Part shown: piece by piece, positions 11,960-21,944 of the stretch
How the letters are laid out: every line of letters begins with the position of its first letter
How positions within the stretch are numbered: position 1 is the stretch's first letter
From: Fistulifera solaris
Lineage: Eukaryota > Bacillariophyta > Bacillariophyceae > Naviculales > Stauroneidaceae
Assembly (NCBI GenBank): GCA_030295235.1
Contig: AP026164.1
Coordinates: forward strand, 1,612,001 to 1,676,000
Direction: 5' to 3'
DNA: 64,000 nt
Notes under the pieces: model-generated
The model's input: the letters and a program-made list of their open reading frames with translations, nothing else
Told to the model about the DNA's origin: nothing
Database searches by the model: none
Translations under genes and position numbers: made by a program

Positions 11960-12724
11960 TTATATGAACTCAGAGGAAGCTTCGACCACTTCTTCCTTAA
12001 TGTTCGGTTCCGGCTTCGCATCAAAATCACTCGGCATTTTAATGTTCGATTTGAATGAACCCTTGGACCGCATCCAGTAAAGCGCACCCGTCACACTGAC
12101 AATCAAGCACACCACAACAATCCCGAAGATGGCACCACCGGAAATACCTTCCTTCGCTGGCGGCCCAGGAATCGCATAAATTGGTTCTTCCACTGGACGA
12201 CTGCCTTTTTCGTATTGACAGTGCCGTCCTTCCCAATTCTCGTCGCAATCGCACAACGGATGATGTTCACCGGGCTTCACCATCCTGTTGCAAGTACCCC
12301 CGTTCGTACAGAACGCATGCACCGAGTCGACTTTCCCAATTTCACACGACACTTGCGCCGCAAATTCGCATTGATGCCCGGCGTACATTTTCCCTCCTTT
12401 CTTGGCACTCGAGCAATCGCACGTCCACTCTTGCGTCTCGGAATTTTGTTGACATTTGCCACCGTGCAGACACGAGCGTGCCCCGTCGGGACTGACGGTA
12501 TCGGGACAAATATCGAGTCGAATGGAACAATCGTCACCATCAAAGCCGTCATTGCAAATGCAGCGTTCCGTGCAGTTGTTGCCACAGGATTGCGTATCGA
12601 GACGGCATCGTCCGTGCGCCCCGCATCCGTACGCGATGGTGCCGCAGGCTTCGTCTTGTCCGGACGTGACTATTAACAAAGTAGTAGAGACGATGAGGAA
12701 AAGAAAGGACCAAGTGGAATGCAT
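11960..12724 (-). CDS. EGF-like type I membrane protein
   Basis: A 254-residue cell-surface or endomembrane protein of unknown partner. It has a signal peptide (about 1-22), three Cys-rich EGF-like modules (about 27-66, 73-119 and 126-168, each with six or more Cys and a C-x-C...G...C ending such as CDCDENWEGRHC), a Pro-rich spacer, one transmembrane helix (about 196-218, GGAIFGIVVVCLIV) and an acidic cytosolic tail of about 36 residues (KPEPNIKEEVVEASSEFI). NCT (NNCTER) is a possible N-glycosylation site. EGF-like modules mediate extracellular protein contacts. Single exon, starting at the ATG at 12724. It converges on the Rieske gene with about 200 bases between. Confidence 0.85.
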   Translation of the reverse strand: MHSTWSFLFLIVSTTLLIVTSGQDEACGTIAYGCGAHGRCRLDTQSCGNNCTERCICNDGFDGDDCSIRLDICPDTVSPDGARSCLHGGKCQQNSETQEWTCDCSSAKKGGKMYAGHQCEFAAQVSCEIGKVDSVHAFCTNGGTCNRMVKPGEHHPLCDCDENWEGRHCQYEKGSRPVEEPIYAIPGPPAKEGISGGAIFGIVVVCLIVSVTGALYWMRSKGSFKSNIKMPSDFDAKPEPNIKEEVVEASSEFI

Positions 12725-13101
12725 GATAGAAAAGAACTGAATGAATAAATCGTAAAAGGAATCAATGTTTGTTTACGCCACGTCTCTACCTGGTAGTTTT
12801 TTTTGTGCGATGAAGGGTGCACAGTGCACACAAAACGAAAACGAAAACGAAACGAAACGAACGAAACCAAAGTTGCGTTGTGGCGGCCAACGGAAACAAA
12901 ACGGCGGAGTTTTTCCGTAGGGTTGGTCGAAGGACGAACGGCTATATTGGATGACGAGTTCAACTAAAACGAACGGTGAACTTGAATGAAGAAGGAATGA
13001 CGACGACATACTTTGTCGGACTGGTACCTCATGTTCTTCAATCATCGCACCGGTTTAAAAGACGTGTTTGCACCGTTTAATAGCCGACATTAATAAAGAC
13101 T
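12725..13101. other. Intergenic region with an (ACGAAA)-type tract
   Basis: 377 bases between divergent starts. An imperfect short tandem tract of ACGAAA/ACGAA units lies at about 12832-12868. No gene is supported. Confidence 0.5.
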
Positions 13102-14853
13102 ATGACAAGGATGGGGTCATTATTTTTGAATAATCCCTCAACTCAACATCATCAATATCTTCATTGCTGTTTTTCGTTACCAGTATATACAGAGAACAAC
13201 ATGTTCAATTCTACAGGACATCATCGACAACGCAATGCTCTGCCACGGACTCATTCGAGTGGCAGCGTCGATGTCGATGCTTCCCCCAAGCGAACAAAAC
13301 GAGTCCGACGACCTCCGCTTCCTCCTTCTCCTCCTCGCAACTCTCCGATCCTGTATTGGGTTTTAGGAATTGGTGCGACGCTCTGTATGCTGGAATTTTA
13401 TTATCTAGTGCAATACGTCGTTCCGCATGGCAAAGAGAATAAGAGGAAAATGGACAACCATAACAACAATCCGCAACCCAACTTCTTACGAGTCGTTCCC
13501 GATGTTGTACCTAAAGCAGAAGAGGAAATCGATGACGGTAACTTAATACCCGGGGACCATGAAGACTTAGATCAAACAATCCATAAACCCAAATCTATTT
13601 TTGGTGCTCCAGAACTCGACCACCCACTCGCATTGGATCATCCCATTTCTCCCCATCAACCAGGGCAGCATCCAGCGGAACCCGAAAATCCGGTCGCCGA
13701 CGAAGACTCCTCTCCGGATAGCACCGGAGAAGATGAAGAAGAAGAAGCAGCAGTAGAAGCATCTCCCAATACATCCGCACAACTCAATGTATCACTCAGT
13801 GCCGGCAAGGAACCACTCATTGCGTTATTGCGCGACGCGGGTGTCCAAGTCGATGACGAAATTGTCGAACGACTACCCACGTGGCAACAAGTTGCCGATT
13901 TATACGGGAGTGAACCCGTGATTTTTGGATTGGAGACTTGCCAGAAATTTCAAACCGAAAATGGTGATCCGGCCGATCATTTTGTGTCGACAGCCGGGAC
14001 CTTTAACACGGGCACGAACCTCATGGCCGAATTGTTGATTCACAATTGTCATATGCCCGCCAGGATGAAAAAGTACGGACATCGGAATCGCGGTGTGCGA
14101 TGGCAAGTGTTGTGGGAAAACATACTCCGGTGGGTGATGAAGACTTTCGTTTGCATCATCGGACGTATAACGATACGATGAATGCCGAAGACATTTTCCC
14201 CGCGGTGACGGTCCGAGATCCTTTCAAGTGGATGCAGTCGGTACGTAGCACCTGCGCGAGAAAAAGCAATTGGTTTTGAGGGGAAAGGATAGTCACTCAC
14301 GCACAGATATTACGCAATATTCGACAAAATCCAGATGTGCCGTCACAAATACGCCGCCCATTGGCATCACGATGACGCTCATTGTCCGAGTTTAATTCCC
14401 AACGCGGCCGACATTGCCAAATATCACCATCTAAGATCCGAAGAAACAATTCCCGTCCTTGTTCGGTACAAAGAATTCGACAAACACCATACCAGTATGG
14501 TCGATTTTTGGAACACTTGGTATCAAGAATACGTGCAAGCCCCGTTTCCGCGTTTGATTGTTCGTTTCGAGGACATTATCTTTCATCCCGTTGAAGTGAC
14601 CAAGATCGCTTGTGAATGCGCGGGAGGTCAATTGAACGACGGGAAATTTCGCTATCAGGTCGAATCCGCAAAACGGGGTACCGCACACGGGAAACAAAAG
14701 ACTTCGTACGTGGATTCCTTGATCCAATACGGCAGTGAACAGGGACGGTACGATGGCTATTCGGCCGAGGATTTAAAATTTGCGCAACAACATCTGGATC
14801 CGGAACTGATGAAATTGTTTGGTTACAAACTGGCACCCACTAATCTTTCGTAA
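13102..14853 (+). CDS. Sulfotransferase-like type II membrane protein (Golgi type)
   Basis: Two exons, 13102-14240 and 14335-14853, with a 94-base intron (GTACGT...CCAG). The protein (about 552 residues) has a short cytosolic end, one signal-anchor helix (about 83-107), a long acidic Pro-rich stem, then a catalytic domain with a PAPS-binding P-loop-like motif TAGTFNTGTN (about 296-305), the 3'-phosphate motif VRDPFKWMQS at the exon junction and IVRFEDII further on. Such enzymes move sulfate from PAPS onto glycans or proteins in the Golgi. The frame slips by one base near the GGG at 14114-14116, where one more G would join RWQV-W to GKHTPVGDEDF; I take this as an assembly error since motifs on both sides are intact. 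An in-frame ATG at 13201 is an alternative start. Confidence 0.78.
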
Positions 14854-15136
14854 CAGCCTACTAGCCTCGTTGACTCGACTTTGGTGCCAATCATTCCAAT
14901 TTTTTCACGACTGGAAATTCATCACACTAGCCTTGCGTCTGTCCGTATATATGATGAAAGCGACAACGGAGTAGTCTGCGTATGCAGTATACTCTTTACG
15001 AGATACAAGGAACACTCCAAGCAACGACAGTCATCCGATCCGACCAACATATACTTGTAATTATTTAACAAGCAAATCATTCCCTTAAAAGCAATCCAAT
15101 TTAATTTTGCACTTTTTCAAATTAAATCACACAAAC

Positions 15137-16510
15137 ATGTCGTTTGCTCCACGTGGCAGTGGACGATACAGCGACAACAATTACCGCGGAGGAGGAGGAG
15201 GCGGAGATAACAACTATCGCGGCGGTGGCAGCAATTATCGCGGCGGCGGACGCTCGAGTTCACGCGGTGGACGCCATTCCTCCCGGGGCAGTGGCGGCCG
15301 AGGACGTAGTTCGGGACGATTTCCACCGAATACTCCCGGAAAAGTGTCACAAACAGCATTGTTTTGGCCTTGCTTGCATTTCACGCAAACGGGTAATTGT
15401 CGAGATGGCGACAATTGTACCTTTTCTCATGTTGTGCAATTATTTGGGAATGTGGATGCAGCTGGGGCACCTCTGAAACCACAACCAAAACAGCCTTCGG
15501 GTCAATTTACGGACAACACCAATACGAAAGGGTCCGTTTCTTCCATCGCAATTTGGGAAGATCAAGGCATCAAAATTTTTACGGGAGGATCGGATGGCTT
15601 TTGGCGTTTGTGGAACACGGCTGGAGGGCAATTCCAGCAATCCTTTGAAAGCAACATGAACGGAAAAGTGAATTGTCTTGCAGTTGTCAACAACTTTTTG
15701 TTTTGTGGCTTTGAGGCGGTCACACGCGCTTTTCCCATGGCATCCACGGGCTTGGTTCACGCGTGGAACTTGCAATCCCCCAACAATCCCCCCGTGGAAT
15801 TCCAATTGCATCCTAATCTGGTCCCTTATGCGCACAACACGGCAGTTTCCTGTCTCGCCGTCGATCCTACTACTATGCAAGTCGTTTCGGGCTCACAGGA
15901 TGGTGCCATTCGTGTCTGGAAACTCGACACTGCCAACAACACGTTTGGAGTCAGTCAACGCTTGGACGGACACGCTCGACAAATCACCGGCCTGGTGCCG
16001 TTGCCTCAACAAGACTTGCTGTGGAGCAGCGGTATTGACGGTTGCATTCGTATTTGGAAATTAAGTACGGGTGAATGTCAATTCAGTATCACCGCCGGCG
16101 GACACACGCACGCCGTGACCGGCCTGCAATTGTTTCAAAGCACCGCCGGAAGTTTCATTTTGAGTTGTTCGCTGGATAGTACCATCAAAGCGTGGAACGC
16201 CTCGACGGGCGAATGTGTCATGTCCGAAAGTCACGACGAAGGCATCACCTGCATGACCATTGGTGCCAATCAACAGGGTCAACCACTGTTGTTGATTGGA
16301 TTGGAGAGTGGGATTATTCAATGCCGCAACTTGGTGCAAACACCCAAAGTGAATGCGTTTGCGCTGTTGTGGACGCTGGATGCAAATTTTTCTGTCTCTC
16401 ATGGCGCAGCGGTTCGTTCCGTTACGAGTGGTCCATCGGGGACCTTTTATACAGGAGGTGACGATGGGAAAATGTTGGTATGGCAAATAGGTGATATGAA
16501 ATTGACGTAA
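15137..16510 (+). CDS. CCCH zinc finger and WD40-repeat protein (ZFWD type)
   Basis: A 457-residue protein from the ATG at 15137. Residues about 1-65 are Arg/Gly-rich (RGG-like: NYRGGG, SSRGG), typical of RNA binding. A C-x8-C-x5-C-x3-H zinc finger follows (CLHFTQTGNC to CTFSH, about residues 79-99), then about seven WD40 repeats (for example IFTGGSDGFWRLWNT, VVSGSQDGAIRVW, ILSCSLDSTIKAWN) to the end. The order matches the plant ZFWD family, which are RNA-binding or ubiquitin-ligase-associated scaffolds. Single exon. The exact role here is not known. Confidence 0.85.
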   Translation: MSFAPRGSGRYSDNNYRGGGGGGDNNYRGGGSNYRGGGRSSSRGGRHSSRGSGGRGRSSGRFPPNTPGKVSQTALFWPCLHFTQTGNCRDGDNCTFSHVVQLFGNVDAAGAPLKPQPKQPSGQFTDNTNTKGSVSSIAIWEDQGIKIFTGGSDGFWRLWNTAGGQFQQSFESNMNGKVNCLAVVNNFLFCGFEAVTRAFPMASTGLVHAWNLQSPNNPPVEFQLHPNLVPYAHNTAVSCLAVDPTTMQVVSGSQDGAIRVWKLDTANNTFGVSQRLDGHARQITGLVPLPQQDLLWSSGIDGCIRIWKLSTGECQFSITAGGHTHAVTGLQLFQSTAGSFILSCSLDSTIKAWNASTGECVMSESHDEGITCMTIGANQQGQPLLLIGLESGIIQCRNLVQTPKVNAFALLWTLDANFSVSHGAAVRSVTSGPSGTFYTGGDDGKMLVWQIGDMKLT

Positions 16511-16593
16511 TATACTAAGATTAAAAAATTTGAAAAGAGTCATTATAAAAAATCGTTTTGATGCGACCTATTTTTGATTTCGTCGGCACCTCT

Positions 16594-17574
16594 CTAGTTA
16601 TCAGTCTGGCCGGATAAAACAACCTCCCGAAGATCCCGCAAACATTGCAAACTCGTTTCGAGTGGCATCCCATCCACTGTCATTTCCACTTGTCCCGAGA
16701 CTCCATCGCGACAACCTTGTTGAATGCAGCGTTGCAGCAACTCAACTTCTTGTTCCGGTGTCGGCACACAATCGATCCCAGCCAAAAGTCCTGTCGCTGC
16801 GGCGAGGGCATAAGCACCCCAATTGGAAACACTGGCCGCAATCAAGTAGTCCGCTGGTACGATACATGCTACCGAATTCAATATTTGTGGCGTCGCATGA
16901 ATTTGTGACAAGACTTTCCCCATACCCATTTCGTTACCCCCATCTCCAATGGCAATGAATGGAACATTCCTTGCTTGCACTTCATGTACCAAATGGTGCA
17001 GTGGTGCTACCAGTCCTTCCATATCGATCCCCCGCATCGTGTAGCACTTTCCATCTACCGCTGGTCCGGCACGTTCACACGCCAAGAGCAAATCGCATTT
17101 CGACGCCAGTGTGGCGAGTCTTTGATCATCTTCCCGCGTCATGCTGGCTGGGAAACACTCCAAAACAACCGATGGTAAATGTTGTAAAGCCGCACGAAAG
17201 ACGTTTTCATTGCATTCATCTGTGACGACCGTCGTCCGACAACCCAATGCCTGGGCCGTTTGGGCCAACGCCGCGGTCCCCGGAGGACCGTCCGTTTCGG
17301 TGGGTGGTGTGTGCTGCACACAACAGGGAAATCCACTGAGTATGACAACGTGTTGAGAGGGTTTCATGTGCGCAAAGCACTCCGCAGCATGCTGCAAATC
17401 GTCCGGTACAATGAGAGCTTCCATGCCGCGGTGGCCGGCGTCGGTGCCGATGATGGTTTGCAGTTTCTGTATATGTTGACGATGCCTTGCAGATGACATG
17501 ATGACCAATGAAGATGCTGCTTGAAAGGATAAGATAGCGATAACAATGAAAAATCGTCGAAGAATTGAAAGCAT
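16594..17574 (-). CDS. DGLUCY: D-glutamate cyclase-like protein (DUF4392 family)
   Basis: In animals the mitochondrial protein DGLUCY converts D-glutamate to 5-oxo-D-proline; its C-terminal half is the DUF4392 domain. This 326-residue protein is essentially that domain alone: VVILSGFPC, PTETDGPPGTAALA, ERAGPAVDGKCYTMRG, IAIGDGGNEMGMGKV and ASVSNWGAYALAAA are all conserved blocks. It starts at the ATG at 17574 with a hydrophobic signal-like segment (MLSILRRFFIVIAILSFQAASSLV); a second Met (MSSARHRQ) could give a cytosolic form. The frame stays open upstream but without ATG. Reaction is inferred from family. It converges on the CCCH/WD40 gene with about 80 bases between. Confidence 0.85.
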   Translation of the reverse strand: MLSILRRFFIVIAILSFQAASSLVIMSSARHRQHIQKLQTIIGTDAGHRGMEALIVPDDLQHAAECFAHMKPSQHVVILSGFPCCVQHTPPTETDGPPGTAALAQTAQALGCRTTVVTDECNENVFRAALQHLPSVVLECFPASMTREDDQRLATLASKCDLLLACERAGPAVDGKCYTMRGIDMEGLVAPLHHLVHEVQARNVPFIAIGDGGNEMGMGKVLSQIHATPQILNSVACIVPADYLIAASVSNWGAYALAAATGLLAGIDCVPTPEQEVELLQRCIQQGCRDGVSGQVEMTVDGMPLETSLQCLRDLREVVLSGQTDN

Positions 17575-17996
17575 GATGAAACGCAAGAAGATAATGCTTT
17601 TTATGAACGCCAATACCAGTAACAAAGAAAAAAAAAACAAAAAAAGTTTCGAAGATCTTCTCACAAATTTCCGGGACTGGGATCTCGTGAGTCGTAGAAG
17701 AAAGGGAGCCTAATTAAATTATTTAGTACGGAGTGATGAATAACCAAAGATTTGTATGCAAGAAAGTGTTCATTCTGACACCCGTTTGCCTTCAAATACC
17801 AGGGCATTGCGTTCTTTCTTAACACTCTGTCTCATTTCCGAGGATCGTTCCGAAACTATTCACAAGGCTTTTATATCTCTTCATTGCTGTTCAAACCAAG
17901 TGAAATAATCATGTGTAAAGCAAAATGACGGCGGCACGAATGGAGTGGAGGCTTTGCCTCCGCGACCCTTATTTTCTTCATTTTCCGTGAACAAGG
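17575..17996. other. Intergenic region, no feature recognised
   Basis: 422 bases between divergent starts, partly A-rich near 17625-17645. No gene or clear motif is supported. Confidence 0.4.
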
Positions 17997-19491
17997 ATGA
18001 TGTTGCTTTGGAAAAGTGTTGTGCTCTGCTGGTGGGTAGCCGGATCGCATGCCATGAACACCTATGGCGTGCATTCGCGAGGTACCGGTGCGGGAGTGAA
18101 ACCCGTGATCTTTCCGACGTATGGTCCCATTCCAACGAAAGCGCCCAGTCTTAGCACGACGGATGTTCCTACCCCGAAAGCACCTACGGATCCAGCACCA
18201 AGTTTGATTAGTCAGACCCCAGCGCCTTTGCCGAAAGTATCGACGCATCCAGCACCAAGTCTTATGGTGCAGACACCGGCTCCTACCCTCGGAGCACCGA
18301 TGCATCCACCATCAAGTCCTGCTACACAGACGCCATCCTCTACCCCGATAGTCTCGACAGATCCTTCGATGTTAAGCGATTCTCCTACGATCCTTCTCCC
18401 GGACGAAATCACCTCTCCTCCTGCTTTGGAACCGACGACTGTTTCGGAGTGCTTGGCCCGAGCGCGCAATGAAACCGATCTCGCTCGCTTGGCCTTTCTC
18501 ATCAACTTGACTCTGGATCTTTCGGACGACGTTCTCACATTCGTGATGCGTTTGAGAGACTTTTTGCAAACGTTCCTGGCGACCGCTTTGTTGGGATGTG
18601 GTCTACGCCGTCCTGTGCTGCCGATTCGAGACGTTCAATTCGATCTCTCTATCAAGAATACGACATCAGGTACGTAATAGCTTGCTTTATTTCCTTATTG
18701 CTCCTGCCTCTGTCTCATTTTTGATTGTTCTAGACACTTCGTGTACCAACTGCACCGAAATTGCGATTCAAGTTGATATTTATTACGAAGATGGATGGAA
18801 TGTATCTGGCATTGACAAGTATCTCTTTGAAACATTGGCGTTGCATTGCTCGCGCATTGCGACGCTTGCCGGAATAGAAAAAATTTCGGACGGGTGTCGT
18901 TTCATGAGTATTTTGGGGCCGGATGGTACTTGGAAGTTCTTGGAAAATTTGCTGAATCCACCCCAAGGAACGACGGAGAACGATCTCGTCGTCGAGAAGG
19001 ACAGTATTTCGCCGTTGGGTGTCACGGCACTTTCTCTCAGCGTCTTGGCGATCGCTGTGGGCGTCATCTTCGCCATGAGACGCCGAAATCATGGCGAAGA
19101 ACTCGAAAAAGACGATGCCTGCGTGAAAGATGTGGAGCATGGGAGTGATGATACAGGATCGTTGGATCACTCTCCGGAAGGAAAATGCGAGCCGAGTGCT
19201 TCTATGGCGGACTTGAAAGGCTGCTCGGAACTAAGCGCTATCACCGGCTCTCAGTTGCGTTTTGTCACTGTGATTGAAGAATCCGATTCGGTCGACAGTA
19301 ACTGGAGTGGTGTTAGCAGTAAGCAACGTAGTCTTGCATCGTTTCACAGAGGTTTGACCGGCTCGGCGCTTTCGGATCCCAAATTTATCACCCTTTGTCA
19401 CCCCAGACGGATAGCAACACCCACATCTCGGAAAGTACGGGTCGATCTTCGGTTCGAACGCATCGGTCCCCCTGACACGGTTAGTCTTTGA
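17997..19491 (+). CDS. Pro/Thr-rich type I membrane protein, unknown function
   Basis: Two exons, 17997-18669 and 18734-19491 (64-base intron, GTACGT...TCTAG, phase 1), giving about 476 residues. It has a signal peptide (about 1-20), a Pro/Ser/Thr-rich stem (about 40-150) with an imperfect repeat of about 23 residues (PAPSLISQTPAPLP, PAPSLMVQTPAPTL), a globular part with Cys and N-glycosylation sites (NET, NLT, NTT, CTNCT), a transmembrane helix (about 318-339, LGVTALSLSVLAIAVGVIF) followed by RRR, and a cytosolic tail of about 135 residues rich in Ser, Asp and Glu. Diatoms have many such stalked proteins near the cell wall; that role is only a guess. I do not recognise the globular domain. 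Confidence 0.75.
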
Positions 19492-19828
19492 GACCTTTTT
19501 CTTTCTTGAATGAGGCGATGCGTTACTTGCGAATTTAAGTTTGGCTATAAGCGCTATAGTTTGACTCGACTTTTTCTCCTTTCTATTTGAGTTCTCCGGT
19601 TCTCCGCAAGCCATAGCATGACCGCCTGTCTGTGTACCGTTCATGACACGCTTAGGTGACGCAAGGATGACGTACCATCGCGAGCATCACTCTCCCCACG
19701 TTGCATGCAAGCGTACACATTGGTCCAGACTCCAATCCCAGGTAACGATTTCAACGCGAAAAGGCACGGGGAAAGATTGCGGCGGCCATCGGAAGGTTAC
19801 TACAACGTGTTGTGTTGAAAAAACAACC
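19492..19828. promoter_or_regulatory. Promoter region of ATP synthase alpha with TGACGC/TGACGT pair
   Basis: 337 bases upstream of the ATP synthase alpha start. Near 19655-19673 it holds TGACGC followed shortly by TGACGT, the two CO2/cAMP-responsive element variants described in Phaeodactylum carbonic anhydrase promoters. Their role here is inferred. Confidence 0.3.
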
Positions 19829-21817
19829 ATGGTGCTTCGTACCGCTCTTCTTGCCGCTTCGAGGCGACTTGCCTCTTCCACTGCCGTCAAGGTATGTATC
19901 GAAAGAATTTGAATGAATGTTGTGGCGAAACACGTCGAGGAGTAATAAAAAGAGACGCAAATCGGTGCTGCGGTTCGGTCCTCCGTTGAGTCATTTCTCC
20001 ATCCTTTCAAGCGGCGATCGGCTGATTCTTTTTGCAAAGTAGCACATTATTTTACTGCTATTACAATTATATGGAAAAGATATGTTGCAGCGCATGAATT
20101 GCACGTAAATCCCATGGTCTTGGAGATACCAGCGGTCGCCGATGCGGCAAGTTGGTGACTTGTTGCGCGAAAGATTCCGGATTCCGTCGTATTCATTCGC
20201 TTTTGTTGCTTCTTTCCGAAAAAAAATACCAGCAACTCACCCTTGTTTTCATTTTCATCAGGCTTCCCGTCCGACTCTTGCCTCGTCTCGTGGTCTTGCC
20301 ACCCAAACACTGGAGCTATCCACTTACCTCGAGAGCAAGATTGGAGGTGTTGGAGGTGCTGAGGAAAAGAAATATGCCGAAACCGGAGCAGTCATCTCTG
20401 TAGGAGACGGTATCGCTCGTGTTTATGGTCTTTCGAATGTACAGGCCGGAGAGATGGTGGTATTTTCCGCCGGACTTCGTGGTATGGCTCTGAACTTGGA
20501 AGAAGACAACGTCGGTGTGGTCATTTTCGGTGATGATCGTGAAATTTTGGAAGGAGATACTGTCAAGCGTACAGGTGCCATTGTCGACGTTCCGGTAGGT
20601 CCGGAGCTCTTGGGACGTGTCGTGGACGGCATCGGACAGCCCATTGATGGAGGAGCTAGTCTGGACAAGTGCAAGCGTTCGCGAGCCGAAGTTAAAGCCC
20701 CGGCATCATCCCCCGTGAGTCTGTGAAGGAACCCATGCTTACCGGCTTGAAGGCCGTCGATGCCCTCATCCCCATTGGTCGTGGTCAGCGTGAATTGATC
20801 ATTGGTGATCGTCAGACTGGCAAGACCGCCATTGCCATTGATACCATCATCAACCAGAAGACCAAAAAGGAACCCTTGGCTTGCATTTACGTCGGTGTCG
20901 GACAAAAGCGTTCTACCATTGCTCAACTTGTTGGACAGCTGGAGGAGCGTGAGGCCATGGACAACTGCATTGTTGTGGCCGCCACTGCCTCCGACTCTGC
21001 TCCCCTTCAGTTTTTGGCCCCTTACACTGGATGCGCCATGGGCGAATATTTCCGCGATAGCGGCAAACACGCTGTGATCTTTTATGATGATCTTTCCAAG
21101 CAGGCTGTTGCTTACCGTCAAATGTCTTTGCTTCTCCGTCGTCCTCCGGGTCGTGAGGCTTACCCTGGAGACGTTTTCTATTTGCACTCTCGTCTTTTGG
21201 AACGTGCTGCCAAGATGCACACTACCAACGGAGGAGGTTCCTTGACCGCTTTGCCTGTCATTGAGACTCAGGCTGGTGATGTGTCCGCTTACATCCCTAC
21301 CAATGTGATTTCCATTACCGATGGACAGATTTTCCTCGAGTCCGAACTCTTCTACCAGGGTCAGCGCCCCGCCATCTCCGTCGGTCTTTCGGTAAGCCGT
21401 GTCGGTTCCGCTGCCCAGTACAAGGCCACCAAGGCCGTTGCCGGTACCATGAAGCTCGAGTTGGCTCAGTACCGTGAAGTCGCTGCCTTTGCCAAATTCG
21501 GATCGGATCTTGACCCCGCCACGCAACAGCAGCTCAACCGTGGTGTCCGTCTGTACGAACTTTTGAAACAGGGACAATACCAGCCTTACGAACCCGAAGA
21601 AGTCGTTGCTTCTCTCTTCATTGGTGTCAAGGGATATTGCGATCGCATTGACGTGGAGCACGTTCAAGCGTTCGAAGCTGCTTTCTTGAAACACATGAAG
21701 GGTGCTCATGCCGGACTATTGAAAGAGATTGTCGACTCGGGATACAAGTTTGACAAGCCCATTGAAGAGAAGATGCACGCCATTGCTGAGGCTTTCACAA
21801 CTGGATTTACGCCCTAA
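19829..21817 (+). CDS. ATPA: Mitochondrial ATP synthase F1 subunit alpha
   Basis: Non-catalytic nucleotide-binding subunit of the F1 head of mitochondrial ATP synthase. Exon 1 (19829-19891) encodes an Arg/Ala/Ser-rich presequence ([17 protein letters not shown]); a 370-base intron (GTATGT...CATCAG) precedes exon 2 (20262-21817). Conserved blocks: [10 protein letters not shown], the P-loop GDRQTGKT (about 203-210), [38 protein letters not shown], and the signature [14 protein letters not shown]. The product is about 539 residues, normal length. The frame slips at 20702-20703, where a GG should be GGG to read [14 protein letters not shown]; in an essential gene this is almost surely an assembly error. 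The assembly factor ATP12 lies at 61.2 kb. Confidence 0.96.
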
Positions 21818-21944
21818 ACTAGAGAAGGCTTCAATTGATAGCGGAGTGCTTAGTCTTACAATTTTGTTCTAGTCTAGTTGTATGTGCACTTCTATGGCCA
21901 CTGTCATGAAACTATGGTGATACTCTGAAAAAGTTCATGGTCAC

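Noticed and set aside
13102-14853. Sulfotransferase gene as a pseudogene
   Set aside because: Only one single-base slip in a G-run, with all motifs intact; matches the window-wide error pattern.
20423-21709. 428-codon open frame antisense to ATP synthase alpha
   Set aside because: Shadow of the strongly biased coding strand; no domain and the sense gene is certain.
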